This document shows positions 54,256 through 64,000 of a stretch of 64,000 bases of DNA, one piece after another; position 1 is the first letter of the stretch, and each line of letters opens with the position of its first letter. The stretch is from the NCBI GenBank assembly GCA_944324945.1, contig CALUYE010000001.1, forward strand, positions 248,001 through 312,000. Direction: 5' to 3'. A program made the translations under genes and the position numbers. This DNA is from Candidatus Gastranaerophilales bacterium. GTDB lineage: Bacteria > Cyanobacteriota > Vampirovibrionia > Gastranaerophilales > Gastranaerophilaceae. Below the pieces are notes generated by a model, which did not search any database, was not told the origin of the DNA, and saw only the letters and a list, made by a program, of their open reading frames with translations.

Positions 54256-55908
54256 TTAATAATATCTTTCTTCTTTTTTTGCAACTACTGCATTATTCCC
54301 TTCTTCAAAATAGCTTTTGAATAACTCTTTTGCATTCAGGTTTGTTTTATGGGTTCTATTGCTTTTATAAATATTTTTTAATAAATCAAATTTTGTTTTA
54401 TTAAATAACTTTTCAACGTTTGCAAGATAATATGTCTTAGTTAAATCTATTGGTTTATTATCTTTTGTTGTTTTTACTAAATTACAAAGAGCAGAAGGTT
54501 CCATGCCTTTTTTTAAAAGAGCCAGCATGGTATTTTTATTGATTTTAATTCCGCTATATTGCAAAAGCGGATTTTTTTGATGATTTTTATCGTTAAATAA
54601 AATGTTATCGCAAATTATCTCAAGAAGTTCAAGACCTGTTACTTTGGATATTAAAATATTTGCATCTTCTTCTTTTATCCCGTTTAGAGTCATAACAAGG
54701 TGGGTGTTGTTAATTTGCCCTTCGTTTTGTGTTAACAGAGAACCCCTTATACTGCTTGAATTAAGAGCAAATATATCAACTTCGGGGTAGTATTGTTTGA
54801 TTTTATAAAATATAACATCCGTTATATAATTTGCAAGATAGTTGTTTTCAAATCTTATCCCGTCAAGCGTTAAAGAGACGTTGTCTGATGATGGAATTAT
54901 ATATTTTTGTTCTAAATCTTTTTTAAATAATTTATTATAAAATTCTTCAACATTTTTTTGTTTTGAAATTCTATCGTTTCTTACGGATTTTGTTTTGATT
55001 TCTTCTATATTTCCGTCATCGTCAAATTTTATTTTAATGTTTTCAAGTTTTGAAAAGTTTTGCGATAATTTAACAATTAAAGTATTTCCTGATATTGTTT
55101 TTTCGTCTTCATGCTCATGTGCGCTTAAAATTACGTTTATGGGGAGATTTTTTTTAAGAAGTTCTTTTTGAAATTCGCCTGCAAAATGATCAAGTAAAAT
55201 AACGACACCTTTTTTATTTTTTTGTTTAAAATCCTTGATTTCTTTTTCTGTTTCATAAAGCGAATTTTTAAAATCGTCAGGATTTAGTTTAGATTGAGCT
55301 TTATTAACGTTATCTAAAAAATCAATACCTTTTAATTTTTTATTATAATAGCTCATATTGGATGGAATTGTGCTTATAAAAAGAACTTCATGGGATAAAA
55401 AAGGGTTTTTATCGTCTTTAATTTTTATAATTTGTGATTTTGTGATTTTTTTCTTTTTATTAAGCTCAGAAAGCTCGGGGGAATTTTCAAGGTTAACGTT
55501 TGTCATAATTATTTTGCCGTGGATTTTATTCATGGAAGATGAAAATTCTTTTTCTCCCGCATCAAATTCATGGTTTCCGACAGAAAAAATAATTTCGCAA
55601 TGTCTTGATAGAGTATGGATGAAATGAATTAACTTATTTAAAAAAACAAGCTGATATTTTTGAGAATTCCAATCGGGATTTGTTTTATATCCCTTAACAT
55701 CCCCCGCCATAAACCAATCGCCTGCAACTATAAAAATATTTTTATTTCCTTCTTTTTCTTTTAGAAAGATATCTTGTTTATTTTCTTCAATTTTTGCGCA
55801 CAAATTTTCCATCAAACCGAGCTGCCCGTGAGTGTCCGAAAGAGCGTTAATATTTAAATTTGCTCCTTTAAAAGAGGGGGTGTTTTGGTTTATTGTTGTT
55901 ATTTTCAT
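54256..55908 (-). CDS. 5'-nucleotidase/calcineurin-like phosphoesterase
   Basis: A 550-residue protein: metallophosphoesterase domain (ALSDTHGQLG with Asp25 and His27, GDWFMAGD, GNHEFD, LSAHEHED) and a 5'-nucleotidase C-terminal domain (about 340-520, IFALNSSSIRGSLLT). UshA-type enzymes act in the periplasm, but this one has no signal peptide; its N-terminus is MKITTINQNTPSFKG. The first metal motif is Asp-Thr-His as in the family. The same N-terminal pattern occurs in the next gene upstream. It is close to recQ and might be co-transcribed. Confidence 0.85.
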   Translation of the reverse strand: MKITTINQNTPSFKGANLNINALSDTHGQLGLMENLCAKIEENKQDIFLKEKEGNKNIFIVAGDWFMAGDVKGYKTNPDWNSQKYQLVFLNKLIHFIHTLSRHCEIIFSVGNHEFDAGEKEFSSSMNKIHGKIIMTNVNLENSPELSELNKKKKITKSQIIKIKDDKNPFLSHEVLFISTIPSNMSYYNKKLKGIDFLDNVNKAQSKLNPDDFKNSLYETEKEIKDFKQKNKKGVVILLDHFAGEFQKELLKKNLPINVILSAHEHEDEKTISGNTLIVKLSQNFSKLENIKIKFDDDGNIEEIKTKSVRNDRISKQKNVEEFYNKLFKKDLEQKYIIPSSDNVSLTLDGIRFENNYLANYITDVIFYKIKQYYPEVDIFALNSSSIRGSLLTQNEGQINNTHLVMTLNGIKEEDANILISKVTGLELLEIICDNILFNDKNHQKNPLLQYSGIKINKNTMLALLKKGMEPSALCNLVKTTKDNKPIDLTKTYYLANVEKLFNKTKFDLLKNIYKSNRTHKTNLNAKELFKSYFEEGNNAVVAKKEERYY

Positions 55909-55927
55909 TTATTGTTTTATTTTAGCA

Positions 55928-56335
55928 CTATTTTTGGCGTCTTTCATTTCTGCTTTCTCTTGCAACATCTCTTGATAAATCTCTAAAGTCGTTTTCGACG
56001 CTTGTTTTATCGTATGTCGGATGGGTGTGCCTTGTAATTTCTTCTTCTGATGTAATAGGTTTTCTAAAGCGCGAGTTGTTTTTGCCCCCTGATACTTTAT
56101 CGACGCTAATATCGATATAGCCTGTTGAATTACTTTCATCTCGGGTTGAAAGCTTAATTCTATAGGTTTCATCGTGCGGGGTGCTGTTTTCTAAATTTCT
56201 TTTTAAAGTTCTCAATTCTCTTATAAATTCATCCCTGGATTGGCTTGTGAAATATTTTTCATCATTAGGCAATGAATTTAAATTTAGGATAACCTTTCCT
56301 TTGTAGGCTTGTGCGCTTATAGGAGAAATTTTCAT
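55928..56335 (-). CDS. 135-aa protein of unknown function with an MKI..YKG N-terminus
   Basis: A soluble, charged 135-residue protein starting MKISPISAQAYKGKVILNLNSL, with a strong AAAGGAGGT before the ATG. The rest has Arg/Asp/Glu/Ser-rich segments (YFTSQSRDEFIRELRTLKRNLE; SGGKNNSRFRKPITSEEE) without recognisable domain. The first 13 residues resemble the start of the adjacent 5'-nucleotidase-like protein. An alternative frame in the same DNA was rejected. It is 19 nt upstream of that gene. Confidence 0.7.
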   Translation of the reverse strand: MKISPISAQAYKGKVILNLNSLPNDEKYFTSQSRDEFIRELRTLKRNLENSTPHDETYRIKLSTRDESNSTGYIDISVDKVSGGKNNSRFRKPITSEEEITRHTHPTYDKTSVENDFRDLSRDVARESRNERRQK

Positions 56336-56384
56336 TTTTTTACCTCCTTTTATTTATATCAAAACACCTAAAAAAATATTTTGT

Positions 56385-56702
56385 TTAGTTTATTATATCG
56401 TTTAATATTTTATATATTGTTTTAATCTTTTCTTCGTCTGCTTTTTTGATTATTTTATCAATTTTTAAAACGAGTTCTTCTTTTGGCTTAATATGGCTTA
56501 TGGCAAGGATTTGAGATACATCAAGTTCAAAAATTTTTGCATATTTTTCAATAAGTTCGGCGGATGGGAAATTTTTCCCTGTTTCAATACAGCTTTGATG
56601 CTTTGCTGCAATTCCCGCTTTTTCCGCAAGTTCCGATTGCAGCATGTTATTTTTTAAGCGTAATTCCTGTATTCTTTTGCCAAGTCTTTGTTTTAGGTTC
56701 AT
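56385..56702 (-). CDS. XRE-family helix-turn-helix regulator
   Basis: A 105-residue protein with an N-terminal XRE HTH (LGKRIQELRLKNNMLQSELAEKAGIAAKHQSCIETGKNFPSAELIEKYAKIFEL) and a helical tail (ELVLKIDKIIKKADEEKIKTIYKIL). It is similar to the regulator at 24149. A perfect inverted repeat 53-89 nt upstream may be its operator. No clear ribosome site. Confidence 0.88.
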   Translation of the reverse strand: MNLKQRLGKRIQELRLKNNMLQSELAEKAGIAAKHQSCIETGKNFPSAELIEKYAKIFELDVSQILAISHIKPKEELVLKIDKIIKKADEEKIKTIYKILNDIIN

Positions 56703-56754
56703 TTTTGTCTTTCTTTATACATGTTATGCTCTATTCTTGTTTTTATAAACACTG

Positions 56755-56791
56755 TTAAAGGTTATCCATATTGCAAATAATTAACCTTTAA
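56755..56791. promoter_or_regulatory. Operator-like inverted repeat upstream of the XRE gene 56385-56702
   Basis: TTAAAGGTTA (56755-56764), 17 nt, TAACCTTTAA (56782-56791): a perfect 10-bp inverted repeat in the 267-nt gap between this regulator and the glycan cluster; it could act on either side. Confidence 0.45.
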
Positions 56792-56969
56792 TGTAAAGTA
56801 ATAGATAAATAACATTGATTATTCATAAAATAATCCTTGTTCAAGGTAAGATGCGTTTAATGTAACAAATTTTAAATATAAAAATACATTTTATATATTT
56901 ATGTTATTATAATTTTACTAAAAACTATAAATTATATTTTTATATTTAAATTATAAAACAGGATACAAA

Positions 56970-57836
56970 ATGCCCAATCTCTCAATCATAACACCCATAT
57001 ACAACACCCAAAAATACCTGAACCGCTGCCTGGATTCTCTAATCAACCAGACACTTAAAGATATAGAAATAATATGCATAAACGACTGCTCAACCGATAA
57101 CTCTCTTGAAATTTTAAAAGAATATCAAAACAAAGACAAAAGAATAAAAATAATAAACCTCAAAGAAAACAAAAAACAAGGATACGCAAGAAACATAGCC
57201 CTAAATGAAGCAAACGGAGAATACATAGGTTTTATAGATAGCGACGACTGGATAGATCTAAACTACTTCGAAAAACTCTACACAAAAGCAAAAGAACACA
57301 ATTGCGATATTGCACTGGCTACAAATGTTAGAATAGGCAACGGAATTACAAAAAAAAGATTAAACCTTAAAGAAGAAAAAATAGCATATACCCTGCAAGA
57401 AAAAATAGATTTATCCAATCAAGCAAAAAACCCCTGTCCCACAAATAAAATCTACAAAAAAGAACTCTTAATAAACAACAACATAATTTTTAGCGAAGGA
57501 TGCTTCTGCGAAGATAAATTATTTACCATAAAAGCACTTTACTATTCAAATAAAATGATATCTGTCCCGGGGATATACTATTACTATTTCAGAAATCCCT
57601 CATCAACTGTAAACACAAAAACAAATAAACACCTTCTTGATAAAAATAATGCAAGAAAGGCTGTTTTGGATTTTCTAAAAGAAAAAAACGCAAAAATTGA
57701 AGATCGGGGTTTTAGCGCAATTAAAAAAGATTACAGAGTTTTGAATCTTTTAATCTGGAGGATAAAAGAGACTCTTAAAAGCGAAATATATTATCTTTTC
57801 GGATATATAAAAGTTTTAAGAAAGGAAATAAGATAG
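56970..57836 (+). CDS. GT2-family glycosyltransferase
   Basis: A 288-residue protein with the GT-A nucleotide-sugar fold: LSIITPIYNTQKYLNRCLDSL, ICINDCSTDNSLEIL and the DxD region GFIDSDDWIDL. It transfers a sugar from a nucleotide donor to an oligosaccharide acceptor, in the cytosol. It lacks membrane helices apart from a possible amphipathic C-terminus. The 5' half uses C-rich codons (AAC, ACC, CTC) unlike the genes after it. First gene of the cluster, the next gene starting 0 nt after its stop. Confidence 0.9.
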   Translation: MPNLSIITPIYNTQKYLNRCLDSLINQTLKDIEIICINDCSTDNSLEILKEYQNKDKRIKIINLKENKKQGYARNIALNEANGEYIGFIDSDDWIDLNYFEKLYTKAKEHNCDIALATNVRIGNGITKKRLNLKEEKIAYTLQEKIDLSNQAKNPCPTNKIYKKELLINNNIIFSEGCFCEDKLFTIKALYYSNKMISVPGIYYYYFRNPSSTVNTKTNKHLLDKNNARKAVLDFLKEKNAKIEDRGFSAIKKDYRVLNLLIWRIKETLKSEIYYLFGYIKVLRKEIR

Positions 57837-59024
57837 GTGAAACTTCTATATAAAAGTGAAATTGAAGATATTAAAAAAAGCGGATATCTTAAAAGCGATA
57901 TTTCAATTACGGATGCATTAATTGAAAATTTTTACGAGGAAATTTTAACGCTTGAAGAAAAAAAGTTATTAAAATTAGCATTCAAAAATAACCCTTCTCA
58001 AGAAGAGCTTGATGAAGTTTTAAAATTATGGGATATAGAAGTAAAAGGAGCAAATAAATCTCTTTTATTATCTTATGTGTTAAAAAGACATCCTGATTTG
58101 AAATTTAGTTCCTATGAGGGGCCAAGACTCAAGGGGCTTTTGAAATTTTTCAGATTTCAAAATATGAAAGTAATTTCACATTTTGTAAAAATTACAAAAG
58201 TATTGAATGATAATAATATCATCCCCGTGATTTTAAAAGGCGGAGCTATGAGACATCTTGTTAAAGATTTACCCAGGGTTATGGGAGATGTTGATATTCT
58301 TGTTTTGGAAAAAGATTTTTATAAAGCAATCAAACTTGCACTTCCTTTGGGATACTATTTTGAAAAAATTGATGTTCATTCCGTTGATTTACATGACGAT
58401 AAAACAAAAGAAAACACTCTTGATATTCATAAATTTATTTATTTTAAAACAGGTAAACCGAAAGCATTTTTAAAAGATTTATTTAAAAGAGCATCCTTGC
58501 AAAATGTTTTTGGAGTTAAAGCTTATGTGCCATCGGATGAAGATATGGTTTTTATTATACTTGTTAACTTAGCGAGAAATTTAAGAGATAAAACAAGCCT
58601 CGGGGGACTTATTTATTCTCTATTTGATTGTAAATATTTTCTTGAAAACAATAAAAATTTTAACTGGGAAATTGTTAAAGAAAACGCCAAAAAAACCAAA
58701 ACACAAATTCAGATGAACTTTGCAATGAAATTTATTAATAAAATTTCTTGCGATATTTTCCCTTTGGAATTTCAAAAGGAGGCTTTATTTGAAGAAAAGA
58801 CAAACAATTATTCAAATACTGTTATTTATGAGAGATTTTATCTTGAAGATATAAGAGAAAAATCAAGAAATTTAAAAATTAAAGAAATATTTAAAGATTT
58901 ATCAAAATTCAAGCAGTATTTGAAAATAAAACCCCTGTATTTTTCTTTGAAACTTTTAAGAGGGCACCCTCTTTTAATTAAATTTTTTATAAAAGATTTA
59001 AAAACAAAGCAATACGATTTTTAA
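57837..59024 (+). CDS. NTP_transf_5-type nucleotidyltransferase
   Basis: A 395-residue protein starting with GTG at 57837 directly after the GT2 stop (AAGGAAATAAG as ribosome site). The Pol-beta-like fold is marked by ILKGGAMRHL (Gly-Gly at about 135-136) and MGDVDILVLEKDF, with further acidic residues (DIHKFIYF). This matches the uncharacterised nucleotidyltransferase family (NTP_transf_5, PF14907 pattern) found beside HPr-kinase-like and PqqD-like genes in peptide-maturation loci. Substrate unknown. It could transfer a nucleotide to a peptide, protein or glycan carrier. Confidence 0.78.
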   Translation: MKLLYKSEIEDIKKSGYLKSDISITDALIENFYEEILTLEEKKLLKLAFKNNPSQEELDEVLKLWDIEVKGANKSLLLSYVLKRHPDLKFSSYEGPRLKGLLKFFRFQNMKVISHFVKITKVLNDNNIIPVILKGGAMRHLVKDLPRVMGDVDILVLEKDFYKAIKLALPLGYYFEKIDVHSVDLHDDKTKENTLDIHKFIYFKTGKPKAFLKDLFKRASLQNVFGVKAYVPSDEDMVFIILVNLARNLRDKTSLGGLIYSLFDCKYFLENNKNFNWEIVKENAKKTKTQIQMNFAMKFINKISCDIFPLEFQKEALFEEKTNNYSNTVIYERFYLEDIREKSRNLKIKEIFKDLSKFKQYLKIKPLYFSLKLLRGHPLLIKFFIKDLKTKQYDF

Positions 59025-59037
59025 GATTGGAATAAAA

Positions 59038-60549
59038 ATGAGATTTGAAAATTTAGAAAAAAAAGAAATCAGAAATTGTTTTAATAATTTAAACGATTAT
59101 TTAAATTTAAAGGATAGAAAATATGTTAAATATATAGATTTAAAATGCGCCGTTATTCGTCTTATATCTTACAGTGCGGAATTTATTCCTTTAAGCGAAA
59201 AACAACTGACCTATGTTTTAAAAGACGATATGCCATATTATGATGCAACGTTAGTTGTTTGGAAGGAAGAAGATATGGAAAATCTTGCAAAAAAGATATG
59301 TGATAAATTTAACCCCAGAACAAATATGCGCCTTAGAATCGAATCTTTAATTTTTAAAGAAAACGATATTTTTGATATAGCAGTTAAAGATGATGATTTT
59401 TCTTTTAATAAACCTGTTATTGATATTCAAAATACAAGAGGGTTTTTTATCGGGAACGATTATCAGACAAACACTTATTATTACGGTGTCAGGAATCTTG
59501 AGCCTGAAGAATTTATTAAAGAGGGGCATATTTTTGTTCAATTTTTCAACAACATATTAAAAACAAAAACAACAAATCTTGTCCACGGCGCAGTTGTGGG
59601 GTTTGATGATAACGGAATTTTATTTTGTGCAAGAGGGCAGAGAGGAAAGTCAACTTTGGCGGTTTTATCAATGATAAAAGGCTTTGATTATGTTTCCGAT
59701 GATTATTTAATTTTATCAAAAGAAAATAATGAACTTTATTCTTATCCCATATATTCGATTATTACGTTGTCTCCAAGAATGTACAATGAATTATACGATT
59801 ATTTATCTTCTTCAAGGTTTGTATCAAATAACGCAAGAAAAGATAAATACGTTTTTAATATTTCCAATTTTCACGATAAATTTAAAGTTAAATATCCGAT
59901 TAAGCTTTGTATTTTTCCTGAAATTACATCAAATAAAAATCCTTCGATTTATCCTTGTAAAAAAGGACGCGCAATAGCGCAGCTTATTCATTCAACCCTT
60001 ATGCAAACGGCTGATTTATCGGACACTAAAACGGTTAAAAAGCTTATTGATATGGTCTATGATTTTGAATTTTATAAATTTGATTTATGCTGCGACATTG
60101 AAAAAAATACGAAATTTTTAAAAGAATTTATGAATGAATTTAAAAATAAAAAAGAAATTCAAAAATGTGAAAATTCAGAAAGATTTTATATTGATATAAC
60201 TTTTGACCTTGCCAATATAATCGATTCAACAACAGGTGCGATTTATTCAATGAATAAATTTGCTACTTGTGTTTATGAGAATTTAGTTGCAGGAGTTAAA
60301 AAAGAAAAAATAATTCAAGAACTTCAATATATCCCCAATATTGAAAAAAATATAAATTATTTAATTGATTCTCTAAAACAAAGAGGAATTTTGGCTGATA
60401 TTGTCGAAACGGATAAAAATCCTTCAATAAACAAAAGTTTTATTGAAGAATCGAAAAGTGTTTTATCAATACACCAATATTTTAATAAAGAATGCATAGA
60501 ACTTGTAAAGGAAAATAAGGAGAATAGAAATGAATTATGTATTAAATGA
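59038..60549 (+). CDS. HPr-kinase-like P-loop protein with C-terminal PqqD domain
   Basis: A 503-residue protein. Middle part: HprK-like ATP site LVHGAVVGF, ARGQRGKSTLAV (Gly203-Lys204-Ser205-Thr206) and GFDYVSDDYLIL with the metal-binding Asp pair. C-terminal part (about residues 375-465): a PqqD-like domain, FYIDITFDLANIIDSTTGAIYSMNKF followed by CVYENLVAG, the fold known as a RiPP recognition element. The first about 150 residues are not recognised. Such kinases phosphorylate peptides in lasso-peptide loci (paeninodin-type). The substrate may be bound by the PqqD domain. It overlaps the next gene by 20 nt. Confidence 0.78.
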   Translation: MRFENLEKKEIRNCFNNLNDYLNLKDRKYVKYIDLKCAVIRLISYSAEFIPLSEKQLTYVLKDDMPYYDATLVVWKEEDMENLAKKICDKFNPRTNMRLRIESLIFKENDIFDIAVKDDDFSFNKPVIDIQNTRGFFIGNDYQTNTYYYGVRNLEPEEFIKEGHIFVQFFNNILKTKTTNLVHGAVVGFDDNGILFCARGQRGKSTLAVLSMIKGFDYVSDDYLILSKENNELYSYPIYSIITLSPRMYNELYDYLSSSRFVSNNARKDKYVFNISNFHDKFKVKYPIKLCIFPEITSNKNPSIYPCKKGRAIAQLIHSTLMQTADLSDTKTVKKLIDMVYDFEFYKFDLCCDIEKNTKFLKEFMNEFKNKKEIQKCENSERFYIDITFDLANIIDSTTGAIYSMNKFATCVYENLVAGVKKEKIIQELQYIPNIEKNINYLIDSLKQRGILADIVETDKNPSINKSFIEESKSVLSIHQYFNKECIELVKENKENRNELCIK

Positions 60550-61003
60550 AGTAAAAATGTTTACCGATATCACAGACGGCATTGCAATTATAATAAACAG
60601 CGAAACAGGTATTTACTACGGGCTTAACGCTTTTGCGACGAATGTATATGAAAATATTGTCCGCGGAGTGTCAATTGAAGATATAAAAGAAGAATTAAAG
60701 AATATAAATCCCGAAAATAAAACCTTGTTTGATAATTTTGAAGCTTTTATTAAAGCAATGGCAGAAAAAGAAATTTTAATCTTATCGTCTGAAGATAAAA
60801 ATGAAACAGTGCAAATAGATAAAAATTCAGCAAAAGAAGATAACTTCATTCTTGAATTAAAAGAATACAATGACGCTCAAGAGTTACTATTAGCCGATCC
60901 AATCCATGAAGTTAAAGACGAAACAGGCTGGACTCCTGAAAAAGATTCGATGATTGAAGATAAAGAACTTGTTAAGCAAAGAGAAGCAAGGATGGAACAG
61001 TAA
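60530..61003 (+). CDS. PqqD-like protein with a polar C-terminal tail
   Basis: A 157-residue protein starting at ATG 60530 with AAGGAG upstream. Residues about 1-85 form a PqqD-like domain, TDGIAIIINSETGIYYGLNAF then NVYENIVRGVSIEDIKEEL, homologous to the C-terminal domain of the upstream kinase. Residues 90-157 are acidic and probably unfolded, with LLADPIHEVKDETGWTPEKD and a charged end. It may be a peptide-binding chaperone, or the domain and its own substrate peptide in one chain. No cysteine or obvious protease site is present in the tail. Confidence 0.75.
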   Translation: MNYVLNEVKMFTDITDGIAIIINSETGIYYGLNAFATNVYENIVRGVSIEDIKEELKNINPENKTLFDNFEAFIKAMAEKEILILSSEDKNETVQIDKNSAKEDNFILELKEYNDAQELLLADPIHEVKDETGWTPEKDSMIEDKELVKQREARMEQ

Positions 61004-61005
61004 TA

Positions 61006-64000
<2,995 letters not shown>

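Noticed and set aside
55909-56172. 87-codon minus-strand frame overlapping the MKI..YKG gene
   Set aside because: No ribosome site, internal to a frame with a strong AAAGGAGGT and a recognisable N-terminal pattern.

Overview
The window is AT-rich DNA from a flagellated, fermentative, Gram-negative-type bacterium. The best guess is a gut member of Candidatus Gastranaerophilales (Melainabacteria/Vampirovibrionia, the non-photosynthetic sister group of Cyanobacteria). The guess rests on three things: an ATP synthase beta-epsilon gene pair standing apart from the other atp genes, as in cyanobacteria; OmpR- and NarL-type regulators and HEAT-repeat proteins of cyanobacterial flavour; and pyruvate formate-lyase together with a fliFGHI block. 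No rRNA gene is present, so the assignment is an inference.

Layout. 1-6.5 kb: the 3' end of gmhA, then a leftward housekeeping run (OmpR-type regulator, CtpA protease, an unlisted 51-aa protein, TatD, an 85-aa protein, TlyA, a SEC-C protein, a membrane thioredoxin). 6.6-11.7 kb: the flagellar operon fliF-fliG-fliH-fliI. 11.7-20.7 kb: HEAT protein, thioredoxin-CcdA pair, an unknown internally duplicated membrane protein, cation exchanger, DHH phosphoesterase, YihY, GH3 hexosaminidase, CstA and a DMT transporter. 20.8-23.2 kb: a pyruvate formate-lyase whose glycyl-radical domain is a separate downstream gene. 23.2-25.8 kb: an accessory patch with a secreted nuclease and a HAD protein of deviant codon use, three XRE regulators with operator-like inverted repeats, and about 600 nt of structured non-coding DNA. 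25.8-31.4 kb: MATE pump, GlcD-type oxidase, small proteins, and a CHAP-like protein with long Thr-Ala-Pro repeats. 31.5-44.5 kb: GH13-like hydrolase, upp, atpD-atpC, two-component genes, TPR protein, tmk, a pseudopilin-like protein and a coiled-coil protein/histidine kinase pair. 44.5-46.8 kb: a tRNA-Arg(TCT) locus in which a small structured repeat is flanked by a duplicated tRNA 5' end, followed by an OLD-type ATPase-TOPRIM protein. 46.9-56.7 kb: MATE pump, aroF, M48 protease, dehydrogenase, TPR protein, RecQ, a 5'-nucleotidase-like protein and another XRE regulator. 57.0-64.0 kb: a surface-glycan-type cluster that carries an NTP_transf_5/HPr-kinase-like/PqqD cassette and runs into gmd, which is cut by the window edge.

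How it fits together. Central energy metabolism appears through PFL, the GlcD-type oxidase and ATP synthase; motility through fliFGHI; envelope work through CtpA, GH3, CHAP, M48, CcdA/thioredoxins and the glycan cluster. The most unusual points are the split pyruvate formate-lyase, the kinase/nucleotidyltransferase/PqqD cassette among glycosyltransferases, and the two-copy structured repeat, one copy of which has entered a tRNA gene.
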